A stretch of 64,000 nt of DNA. Source: Heyndrickxia coagulans DSM 1 = ATCC 7050 (lineage in GTDB: Bacteria > Bacillota > Bacilli > Bacillales > Bacillaceae_C). The notes beneath the pieces were generated by a model, which saw only the letters and a list, made by a program, of their open reading frames with translations, ran no database searches and had not been told where the DNA came from. Position numbers and translations under genes: made by a program. Each line of letters starts with the position of its first letter. Position 1 is the first letter of the stretch. The stretch lies in contig NZ_ALAS01000205.1 in the NCBI RefSeq assembly GCF_000290615.1, positions 78,486 through 142,485 on the forward strand, written 5' to 3'. Positions 57,041 through 64,000 of the stretch are shown here, one piece after another.

Positions 57041-57233
57041 GGACTTTCGGATTAATCCATTCTTCCCGCCTTGTGAAAAAGGCGCAAAAAAATTTTTCAA
57101 GTGCCTTGATGCGCCCGGGGTTGCAAAAATTTACAATTACTGGGAAACACTATTGGCAGGCCGGATTTCCTTAAACTTTATAAATATCCAGATATTAGTA
57201 TTTGTTCGTTTTTCTGGTAAATTAAACAGCAAT
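57041..57233. other. Upstream fla/che control region
   Basis: Noncoding sequence between the codY terminator and the fla/che SigA promoter. It contains a GGATTAATCC palindrome (57049-57058), a CGCCTT/AAGGCG dyad (57067-57084), a second A7T5 tract, and on the minus strand GCCAATAG (57157-57150), which resembles a SigD -10 but lacks a well-placed TAAA -35. Confidence 0.45.
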
Positions 57234-57263
57234 AAAAAAAGGATACGAATCGTATCCTTTTTT
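57234..57263 (-). terminator. Rho-independent terminator after codY
   Basis: AAAAAAGGATACGA/TCGTATCCTTTTTT perfect stem followed by T residues, between codY and the fla/che control region. Confidence 0.9.
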
Positions 57264-57289
57264 GACGCAAATTCCGGAAAGCTTATCCG

Positions 57290-58069
57290 TCAGTTGGAAC
57301 GGACTTTTTCAAGTTCAACGAGGAATTTGTTATTCAATACTTTGATATAGGTCCCTTTCATGCCAAGGGAACGGGATTCAATGACGCCTGCGCTCTCCAG
57401 TTTACGTAGCGCGTTCACGATGACAGAGCGGGTAATGCCGACGCGGTCCGCAATTTTGGACGCGACAAGCAGGCCTTCCTTCCCGTTTAATTCTTCAAAG
57501 ATATGTTCAATGGCTTCCAGCTCGCTGTAGGACAAAGAACTGATGGCCATTTGCACGACTGCTTTGCTGCGTGCTTCTTCTTCAATTTCTTCTGTTTTTT
57601 CACGGAGGATTTCCATGCCGACAACCGTCGCGCTGTATTCTGCCAGGACAAGATCTTCTTCGTCGAATTCCCGCTCAAGACGGGCCAGAATTAACGTACC
57701 GATTCTTTCCCCGCCGCCGACGATTGGAACAATCGTTGTCAGGCCTTTTTCAAACAGGTCTTTGTTTTCAATCGGAAATGCCGTGTACTCACTTTCAATC
57801 GTCAAATTGGATGAGGTTTCCGTAATGTTAAACAGGCTGTTCGTGTATTCTTCCGGAAACTGGCGGTCTTCAAACATTTGTTTCATCCGCTCGTTTTCAA
57901 TTTTCTGATTGATGGCCAGGCCGAGTAATTTCCCGCGGCGGCTGACGATGTAAATATTGGCTTCAATCACATCGCTCAGCGTTTCCGCCATTTCTTTAAA
58001 ATTCACCGGACGTCCGGCTGCTTTTTGCAACATCGAATTAATTTTCCTTGTTTTATCTAACAAACTCAT
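57290..58069 (-). CDS. codY: GTP-sensing global transcriptional repressor CodY
   Basis: Repressor activated by GTP and branched-chain amino acids, controlling stationary-phase metabolism and motility. N-terminal GAF domain (1-155) and C-terminal winged HTH ([40 protein letters not shown]) are near-identical to B. subtilis; 259 residues, the same length. The ATG at 58069 has AGGAGG eight bases upstream. Confidence 0.98.
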   Translation of the reverse strand: MSLLDKTRKINSMLQKAAGRPVNFKEMAETLSDVIEANIYIVSRRGKLLGLAINQKIENERMKQMFEDRQFPEEYTNSLFNITETSSNLTIESEYTAFPIENKDLFEKGLTTIVPIVGGGERIGTLILARLEREFDEEDLVLAEYSATVVGMEILREKTEEIEEEARSKAVVQMAISSLSYSELEAIEHIFEELNGKEGLLVASKIADRVGITRSVIVNALRKLESAGVIESRSLGMKGTYIKVLNNKFLVELEKVRSN

Positions 58070-58185
58070 TTCCATTCCTCCTAGATTGATTCGGTATTTG
58101 AACTGCATTGAATTGCCGGGACCTGCCGCAAAATGAGCAAAAAGCCTTCATCACACGTCTACCCTTATCCGATTTTTCAAAACGG

Positions 58186-59604
58186 TTATAAAATATACTG
58201 GCTTAAATCTTTGTTCTGTGAGATCGCGCCGAGCTTTTCGTCCACATACTGCGGGGTGATGGACACCTTTTCCAAATGGATGTCCGGTGCTTCGAAAGAA
58301 AGATCTTCGAGCAGTTTTTCCATGATGGTATGAAGTCTTCTCGCCCCGATATTATCGGTATTTTGGTTCACTTCAAAAGCAATTTCAGCAATTCTGGTAA
58401 TAGCTTCGTCAGAAAATTCTATTTGTATACCTTCTGTTTCCAATAATGCAATATATTGTTTCACCAGGGCATTATCCGGTTCGACAAGAATTTTGACAAA
58501 GTCCTCAACAGTCAGTTTTTCAAGCTCCACTCTGATCGGAAAACGCCCTTGCAGTTCGGGGATCAGATCGGACGGTTTTGCCATATGGAAAGCGCCGGCA
58601 GCAATAAACAAAATATAATCCGTTTTAATGGAGCCGTATTTTGTGACAACCGTCGAACCTTCGACAATCGGCAGAATATCCCGCTGGACGCCTTCCCTCG
58701 ATACGTCCGCCTGGGATCCGCTCCCGTTTTTGGAGGCGATTTTGTCGATTTCATCAATGAAGATAATGCCGGTTTGTTCCGCCCGGAAAATGGCTTCCTG
58801 GGTCACTTCGTCCATGTCGATCAGTTTCTGTGCCTCATCCTGCGCAAGCACTTTTCTTGCTTCCCTGACTGGCAATTTCCGCCGTTTCGTTTTTTTCGGC
58901 AGCAGATTGCCAAGCGCGTCCTGCACACTCATGCCCATTTGTTCCATGCCGGAACCCTGGAACAAATCAAACATGGACGGGGCCTGCTCTTCCACTTCCA
59001 CGGTAACCGGCTCACCTTCCAGTTCACCGTTTAAGAGTTTTTCCCGTATACGCTGTTTCTGCTCCCTTTTGGAGTACTCCTCCTCCTCTTCATCCGGTGC
59101 CGTGTCCTGCTGCCCGCCGCCGCCAAAAATCATTTCAAACGGGTTTTTGAAATTCCCCTGCTTCTTCCGCGACGGGACAAGCAAATCGACGAGGCGCTCA
59201 TTTGCATTTTTCTCCGCCTGATCGCGCACGCCGTTCATTTTTTCTTCTTTTACAAGCCGGACAGCCGTCTCGACAAGGTCGCGTACCATCGACTCCACAT
59301 CCCGGCCGACATATCCGACTTCCGTAAACTTCGTGGCTTCCACTTTGACGAACGGGGCACCGACAAGCCGCGCCATTCTTCTTGCGATTTCCGTCTTTCC
59401 GACACCGGTCGGCCCGATCATCAAAATGTTTTTAGGAATAATTTCTTCCCGCATTTTTTCAGACAACAGACTTCTTCTGTAACGGTTCCTGAGCGCCACG
59501 GCAACTGCCCGCTTCGCTTCTTTCTGGCCGACAATATACTGGTCCAGGCGCTCAACAATCTGCCTTGGTGTCAAACTGTTTGTTTTTCTAAACGTGTTGG
59601 CCAA
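58186..59604 (-). CDS. hslU: ATP-dependent protease ATPase subunit HslU (ClpY)
   Basis: AAA+ unfoldase that feeds substrates to HslV. Walker A GPTGVGKT is at 64-71, the intermediate I domain (about 110-225) carries an acidic Asp/Glu run, Walker B is [11 protein letters not shown], and the C-terminal LSQYIL inserts into HslV. The TTG with GGAG eight bases upstream gives 472 residues; the longer frame overlaps hslV. Confidence 0.95.
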   Translation of the reverse strand: MANTFRKTNSLTPRQIVERLDQYIVGQKEAKRAVAVALRNRYRRSLLSEKMREEIIPKNILMIGPTGVGKTEIARRMARLVGAPFVKVEATKFTEVGYVGRDVESMVRDLVETAVRLVKEEKMNGVRDQAEKNANERLVDLLVPSRKKQGNFKNPFEMIFGGGGQQDTAPDEEEEEYSKREQKQRIREKLLNGELEGEPVTVEVEEQAPSMFDLFQGSGMEQMGMSVQDALGNLLPKKTKRRKLPVREARKVLAQDEAQKLIDMDEVTQEAIFRAEQTGIIFIDEIDKIASKNGSGSQADVSREGVQRDILPIVEGSTVVTKYGSIKTDYILFIAAGAFHMAKPSDLIPELQGRFPIRVELEKLTVEDFVKILVEPDNALVKQYIALLETEGIQIEFSDEAITRIAEIAFEVNQNTDNIGARRLHTIMEKLLEDLSFEAPDIHLEKVSITPQYVDEKLGAISQNKDLSQYIL

Positions 59605-59653
59605 TCCGCTCACTCCTTTATGGAAATATACCGGTATCGGCTGCCCATTCCGC

Positions 59654-60196
59654 TTATAACTCTTCCACGATAATGTTTGAATTTGTAAATACACAAATTT
59701 CAGATGCGATTTCAAGGGAAGCCCGCGCAATTTCTTTTGCGGTAAAGTTTTCTGCCGCATGCCGTTTCAGTGCGCGGCCGGCAGCGAGCGCGTAATTGCC
59801 GCCCGAGCCGATGGCGAGGATGCCGTCATCCGGTTCAATGACTTCCCCCGTTCCCGAGACAAGCAGTAAATTGTTTTCATCCATGACAATCAGCATCGCT
59901 TCGAGCTTTCGGAGCACTTTATCGCTTCTCCACATTTTGGCCAGTTCCACTGCTGCACGCGTCAGGTTGCCATTATATTCCTGCAGTTTTCCTTCAAACA
60001 TCTCGGAAAGCGTAAAAGCATCCGCAACTGAGCCCGCAAAACCGGCCAGCACTTTTCCGTTAAACAGCCGGCGGACTTTTTTGGCCGTGTTTTTCATCAC
60101 GACGGCGTTTCCGAGCGTCACCTGCCCGTCTCCTGCCATTGCGCTTTTCCCGTTATGGCGGATGGCAAATATTGTGGTTGCGTGAAAATCACCCAT
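59654..60196 (-). CDS. hslV: ATP-dependent protease peptidase subunit HslV (ClpQ)
   Basis: Proteasome-beta-like peptidase partner of HslU. The N terminus is [29 protein letters not shown]; the Thr-Thr pair aligns with the catalytic Thr1 of E. coli HslV after a five-residue extension. The serine reported to be the nucleophile in B. subtilis ClpQ (MSSFHATT) is Gly here. AGGAGG is seven bases before the ATG, so the start is secure. Length 180. Confidence 0.97.
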   Translation of the reverse strand: MGDFHATTIFAIRHNGKSAMAGDGQVTLGNAVVMKNTAKKVRRLFNGKVLAGFAGSVADAFTLSEMFEGKLQEYNGNLTRAAVELAKMWRSDKVLRKLEAMLIVMDENNLLLVSGTGEVIEPDDGILAIGSGGNYALAAGRALKRHAAENFTAKEIARASLEIASEICVFTNSNIIVEEL

Positions 60197-60238
60197 ATCA
60201 GCACCTCCTATGTAATCAAAGCGAACCGCCTTGCATTG

Positions 60239-61141
60239 CTATGCTCTCGGGTGGTAAGCCATATAGGTTTTCCGCAAATGCTCCTTGGTTACATGTGTGT
60301 AGACTTGCGTGGAAGACAAGCTTTCATGCCCAAGAAGGTCTTGTACTGTGCGCAAATCAGCCCCGTGGTTCAGCAAATGGGTTGCAAATGTGTGCCGCAA
60401 CATATGGGGATGAATTTTTCCGGTCAGTGCCGCTTTTTTGATCATTTCATTTAAAATATAGCGGACACCTTTATCGGTCAATGCGCCGCCGCGTGCATTT
60501 ACAAATAAATAGGAATGGTCTTCTTTGCCGCGCATCAACGTTTTCCGTGCATGCGCCATATAATCCGAAACGGCTTCCCCTGCAAAATGGCCGAACAGCA
60601 CGATCCGTTCTTTTTTTCCTTTCCCTTTTACATGGATCGTCTCGAATTCAAAATCAATATCCTGCAACCGGATATTGACGCACTCGCTCACGCGGATGCC
60701 GGTCGCATACAGGATTTCGAGCAAAGCGCGGTTGCGCCGGGACAATGCATCATCCCCTTCACATGCCGCAAATAGTTGCTCCATTTCTTCCTCATAAAAA
60801 AATTTGGGCAGACGCTTATGTTGTTTCGGCTGTGATAAAAGTGCGAAGGGATTTTCCTTGACAATCTGCTCCCGCATCAGGAATTTGAAAAAACTGCGAA
60901 TGCTGGATATTTTCCGTGCTACCGTGGCGCGGCTGTACCCATGTTCATGCAACGTTGTCAAATACAGCCTCCCCGCCGGATACCCCACCTCGTCTAGCGA
61001 GGCGATCCCCTGTGCGGTTAAAAACACAAAAAAATCCTCCAGATCCAGACGGTAAAATTTGATTGTATATGCGGAATAGTTTTTTTCCACTTGCATGTAT
61101 TCCATAAAAGAAAGCAAATAGCCGGACAGTTCGCCGTTCAT
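60239..61141 (-). CDS. xerC: Site-specific tyrosine recombinase XerC (CodV)
   Basis: Tyrosine recombinase acting with XerD at dif to resolve chromosome dimers. SAM-like N-terminal domain (1-90) and catalytic domain with Arg150, Lys near 174, His246-x-x-Arg249, His272 and Tyr281. Length 300. First gene of the xerC-hslV-hslU-codY unit; GAGGTG lies eight bases upstream. trmFO is absent from its usual place between topA and this gene. Confidence 0.95.
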   Translation of the reverse strand: MNGELSGYLLSFMEYMQVEKNYSAYTIKFYRLDLEDFFVFLTAQGIASLDEVGYPAGRLYLTTLHEHGYSRATVARKISSIRSFFKFLMREQIVKENPFALLSQPKQHKRLPKFFYEEEMEQLFAACEGDDALSRRNRALLEILYATGIRVSECVNIRLQDIDFEFETIHVKGKGKKERIVLFGHFAGEAVSDYMAHARKTLMRGKEDHSYLFVNARGGALTDKGVRYILNEMIKKAALTGKIHPHMLRHTFATHLLNHGADLRTVQDLLGHESLSSTQVYTHVTKEHLRKTYMAYHPRA

Positions 61142-61323
61142 CTGTTTAACACCTCACATGTGCGGGGAAACGGGCCTGCTTTACTCCACCCTTCACATTG
61201 ATGGATCACAGGGGCTTTCCGGGTTATTGCCATTTTTTCCGGCCCGGCAAGGCGGCCCGGACAAACCCGCCAGCCGGCATTTTTGCGCCGGGCCGGGTGT
61301 CCGTCATCCCCGGCTTGTGCCAA

Positions 61324-61378
61324 CCGAATGCCGTCTCCCGCCGGCACATATGCTTTCAAGCCGGGAGACGGCATTCGG
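61324..61378 (-). promoter_or_regulatory. 16-bp perfect stem-loop in xerC leader
   Basis: CCGAATGCCGTCTCCC and its exact complement GGGAGACGGCATTCGG flank a 23-base loop. It begins about six bases after the predicted transcription start. No T tract follows on the minus strand, so it is more like a 5' stabilising or regulatory structure than a terminator. Confidence 0.75.
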
Positions 61379-61390
61379 AAATCCGGTTAA

Positions 61391-61420
61391 ATCATAACAC
61401 ATTTCCGGATCGGATTGCAA
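61391..61420 (-). promoter_or_regulatory. SigA promoter for xerC-hslVU-codY
   Basis: TTGCAA (61420-61415), an 18-base spacer and TATGAT (61396-61391) with an extended TG. It would give a leader of about 240 bases before xerC. Confidence 0.7.
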
Positions 61421-61712
61421 CGAATGTTACATATTTTTCATAAATTTTTGAATTGTCCTCTTGACTGGCGCTTCCTACCCGTGAAAAGCCGGGAATGCCG
61501 TTTACTGAAAAGCTTTTGGACGGTGCCGCCAACGATTCGGGAAATCTGTCGTTTTTTGTCGCAACTGCCCTTTAAGCATTTTACACCAGCTGCTGCAAGA
61601 AGTAAAAGAATAAGTTGTATTTTCTCGTAAAAATGTAAATATTCATTTTCATCAGCCCGAAATTTGCCGCCCGCTCCGCGCAAGGCTGTAAAGTTCCGGC
61701 ATGGCCCAATCA

Positions 61713-63788
61713 TTATTCCACCGACTGCTCTTTATAATCACAATGCACGCACTGGATTTGCGTCCCTTTTTTCAGTTTTTTCTCAACAAGCATGTCGCCG
61801 CACTTCGGGCACTTCCTGCCAACCGGCTTATCCCATGAGACAAAATCGCATTCCGGATAACGGTCGCACCCGTAGAAAATGCGGTTTTTCTTTGTTTTCC
61901 GCTCAATGATTTCGCCTTTGCCGCATTTCGGGCAAGTGACACCGATTTTTTTAACGATTGGTTTCGTATTGCGGCAGTCAGGAAAATTGCTGCAAGCCAT
62001 AAACTTGCCGTAACGCCCCATTTTATACACCATCGGGCTTCCGCACAGCTCGCACATTTCCCCCGTTTCTTCATCTTTGATCTCGATTTTCTCCATTTCG
62101 TTTTCCGCTTTTTTCAGGCGGGCTTCGAAATTTTGATAAAACGCATCAATGACTTGGACCCATGGCACTTTTCCTTCTTCAATTTCATCCAGGTCTTTTT
62201 CCATATCAGCGGTGAATTCGACATCTATGATTTCGGGGAAAAATTCCCGGATCAGTTCGAGCACGATTTCGCCGAGCTCTGTCGGGACAAACCGCTTATT
62301 TTCAAGTGCCACATAGCCGCGCTTTTGGATTGTATCCAATGTCGGCGCATAGGTGGACGGCCTCCCGATTCCAAGTTCTTCCAGTGTTTTGACAAGCCGG
62401 GCTTCGGTATAGCGTGGCGGCGGCTGGGTGAAATGCTGTTTCGGTTCGATCGACTCGGAGTGGACAACATCCCCTTCTTCGAGATGCGGCAAATAACGTT
62501 CGCCTTCTTCCTGCTGGTCGTCGGAACCTTCCACATACACTTTCATAAAGCCCGGAAACTGGATTTTTGAACCGGAAGCCCGGAACAAGACTGTGCCGTT
62601 TGCCAGCGTGGCACTCATCGTATCCAGTATCGCAGGGGCCATCTGGCTGGCCATAAAGCGTTCCCAAATCAATTTGTACAGCTTATACTGGTCTCTGCTT
62701 AAAAAGGACTTGAGCGAACCCGGGTCCCGGAAAATGCTTGTTGGCCGGATCCCTTCGTGCGCATCCTGGGCATTTGCCTGCTTTTTCTCTTTTCTTTCTT
62801 CCTGGCGCAAATAGTTTTCCCCGAATTTTTCCTGAATATATTGATTGGCTTCTGTTTTTGCGACATCCGAAATCCGAGTCGAGTCTGTTCTCATATACGT
62901 GATCAGCCCGACAGTGCCTTCTTTTCCAAGGTCGATGCCTTCATACAGCTGCTGGGCCACCATCATTGTTTTTTTCGCCCTGAAGTTCAGTTTCCGGGCG
63001 GCTTCCTGTTGCAGGGAAGAAGTCGTAAACGGCGGTGCCGGATTCCGTTTCTTCTCTTTGTGCGTGACGGAAGAAACCTGGAACTTGTCGCTTTTCAGCA
63101 GGCCGGTAATTTTTTTCACATCCGCTTCTGACTTCAGCTGCATTTTTTTTCCGTCCACACCGTAAAAAGATGCCTGGAACGTGTCTTTCCCTTTTTTAAA
63201 GGATCCGGCAATTGTCCAGTACTCTTCCGGCACAAACGATTTGATTTCATTTTCCCGGTCAATGATGAGGCGGACGGCAACGGACTGTACCCTGCCCGCA
63301 CTCAAACCTTTTTTCACTTTCTTCCATAAAAGCGGGCTGATGTTATAACCGACGAGGCGGTCCAAAATCCGCCTTGCCTGCTGGGCGTCGACAAGGTCCA
63401 TATTGATCGGGCGCGGATGTTTAAATGATTCTTTGATCGCGTCCTTTGTAATTTCATTAAATACGACGCGGCAGTCCGAATGCACATCCAGATTCAGACT
63501 GTTGGCGAGATGCCAGGCAATCGCTTCCCCTTCGCGGTCAGGGTCGGCGGCAAGATAGACTTTTTTAGCTTTTTTGGCCGCGTTTTTCAAATCTTTTAAG
63601 ACTGGCCCCTTGCCCCTGATTGTAATGTACTTCGGTGTAAAATGGTCGTCCACATCCACCCCCATTTGGCTTTTCGGCAAGTCGCGCACATGCCCCATGG
63701 AAGCTTTCACTCTATATTTTTTTCCCAAATATTTTTCAATCGTTTTCGCTTTTGCAGGTGATTCTACAATCACTAAGTAGTCTGACAT
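61713..63788 (-). CDS. topA: DNA topoisomerase I
   Basis: Type IA topoisomerase that relaxes negative supercoils. TOPRIM domain with [16 protein letters not shown] and [14 protein letters not shown] (Asp82, Asp84), catalytic Tyr298 in [12 protein letters not shown], and three C-terminal Cys4-type zinc fingers (CELCGSP...CSNFPDC, CPKCGKG...CDRYPEC, CPKCGDM...CVHC). Length 691. ATG with GGGAGG upstream. Confidence 0.98.
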   Translation of the reverse strand: MSDYLVIVESPAKAKTIEKYLGKKYRVKASMGHVRDLPKSQMGVDVDDHFTPKYITIRGKGPVLKDLKNAAKKAKKVYLAADPDREGEAIAWHLANSLNLDVHSDCRVVFNEITKDAIKESFKHPRPINMDLVDAQQARRILDRLVGYNISPLLWKKVKKGLSAGRVQSVAVRLIIDRENEIKSFVPEEYWTIAGSFKKGKDTFQASFYGVDGKKMQLKSEADVKKITGLLKSDKFQVSSVTHKEKKRNPAPPFTTSSLQQEAARKLNFRAKKTMMVAQQLYEGIDLGKEGTVGLITYMRTDSTRISDVAKTEANQYIQEKFGENYLRQEERKEKKQANAQDAHEGIRPTSIFRDPGSLKSFLSRDQYKLYKLIWERFMASQMAPAILDTMSATLANGTVLFRASGSKIQFPGFMKVYVEGSDDQQEEGERYLPHLEEGDVVHSESIEPKQHFTQPPPRYTEARLVKTLEELGIGRPSTYAPTLDTIQKRGYVALENKRFVPTELGEIVLELIREFFPEIIDVEFTADMEKDLDEIEEGKVPWVQVIDAFYQNFEARLKKAENEMEKIEIKDEETGEMCELCGSPMVYKMGRYGKFMACSNFPDCRNTKPIVKKIGVTCPKCGKGEIIERKTKKNRIFYGCDRYPECDFVSWDKPVGRKCPKCGDMLVEKKLKKGTQIQCVHCDYKEQSVE

Positions 63789-63866
63789 TCAAAAATCCTC
63801 CCTGGAGAGCTTATACCCTCTCTTTGCAGCAACTTTGCTTTCATTTTTCAAACAAAATCATCTGTA

Positions 63867-63896
63867 ATTATGGGCATGGATACCCGCATTTGTCAA
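63867..63896 (-). promoter_or_regulatory. Second SigA-like promoter of topA
   Basis: TTGACA (63896-63891), an 18-base spacer and CATAAT (63872-63867), downstream of and overlapping the first topA promoter's -10/start region. Confidence 0.5.
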
Positions 63897-63923
63897 TTGT
63901 AACAGCACGGATGTATGTGTCAA
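63896..63923 (-). promoter_or_regulatory. SigA promoter of topA
   Basis: A perfect TTGACA (63923-63918), a 16-base spacer and TACAAT (63901-63896) with an extended TG. The remaining 77 bases to the window edge contain no gene I can support; dprA is the expected upstream neighbour. Confidence 0.75.
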
Positions 63924-64000
63924 GTTTTTCTCGACAAGGTTTAAATATCGGGTATTCCAAGACACTCTTTTTGTACACTTTCGGCTACCGTGCTTTACTT

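Larger units (their letters stand above)
61142..61712. other. Gene-free interval where trmFO is expected
   Basis: 571 bases between topA and xerC. None of the six frames resembles the FAD-dependent tRNA methyltransferase TrmFO, and no long ORF with a ribosome-binding site exists. It contains a promoter (61391-61420) and a 16-bp stem-loop (61324-61378) and otherwise GC-rich leader sequence down to xerC. The topA-proximal half shows no clear terminator. Confidence 0.8.

Noticed and set aside
57150..57176. SigD promoter upstream of flgB
   Set aside because: GCCAATAG resembles the -10 element, but no TAAA lies at the expected 14-16 base spacing; kept only as a mention within the control region.
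61438..61713. 91-codon minus-strand frame between topA and xerC, considered as a trmFO remnant or small gene
   Set aside because: No similarity to TrmFO motifs (for example the N-terminal FAD-binding GxGLAGSEAA), no ribosome-binding site, and it starts within the topA 3' end.

Overview
The window is a contiguous chromosomal block from a low-GC Gram-positive, endospore-forming, motile member of the Bacillaceae. Gene order and protein sequences match the Bacillus subtilis region running from topA through the fla/che operon to the dipicolinate synthase genes, here read entirely on the minus strand. Base composition is near balanced, and the spliced-in differences (Asn/Gly-rich IF2, extra flagellar operon gene, high use of TTG/GTG starts) suggest a relative of Heyndrickxia (Weizmannia/Bacillus) coagulans; that species call is an inference. 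All 64 genes that I can support lie on the minus strand, so transcription runs from high to low coordinates. I see no rRNA, tRNA, insertion sequence, prophage or CRISPR array.

Region by region, in the direction of transcription: topA (63.8-61.7 kb) has a strong promoter. A 570-base stretch without a gene follows, where B. subtilis has trmFO; here it holds a good SigA promoter and a 16-bp perfect stem-loop leading into xerC-hslV-hslU-codY (61.1-57.3 kb). After the codY terminator comes a regulatory region of about 330 bases with a SigA promoter and a CodY-box-like site, then the 27-kb fla/che operon (56.9-29.2 kb): flgB-flgC-fliE-fliF-fliG-fliH-fliI-fliJ-motE-like-fliK-flgD-TIGR02530 gene-flgE-swrD-fliL-fliM-fliY-cheY-fliO-fliP-fliQ-fliR-flhB-flhA-flhF-flhG-cheB-cheA-cheW-cheC-cheD-sigD-swrB. 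It encodes the rod, basal body, C-ring, export apparatus, hook and chemotaxis core plus the flagellar sigma factor. CheB is unusual because it has only the methylesterase domain.

Next are rpsB, tsf, pyrH and frr (translation and UMP kinase), then uppS-cdsA-dxr-rasP (isoprenoid and phospholipid precursors plus an intramembrane protease), proS, polC, and the transcription/translation cluster rimP-nusA-rnpM(ylxR)-ylxQ-infB-ylxP-rbfA. These are followed by truB-ribF, rpsO, pnp, ylxY-mlpA-ymxH, and the sporulation genes dpaA-dpaB behind an almost perfect SigK promoter.

Most of the window is conserved housekeeping and motility sequence. The points that most deserve a second look are the receiver-less CheB, the missing trmFO and the structured leader in its place, the 36-nt tandem repeat expansion in infB, the uncharacterised flagellar operon protein between flgD and flgE, and several strong hairpins in leaders or inside operons. 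Statements about B. subtilis homologues are from memory of those families; no database search was run.
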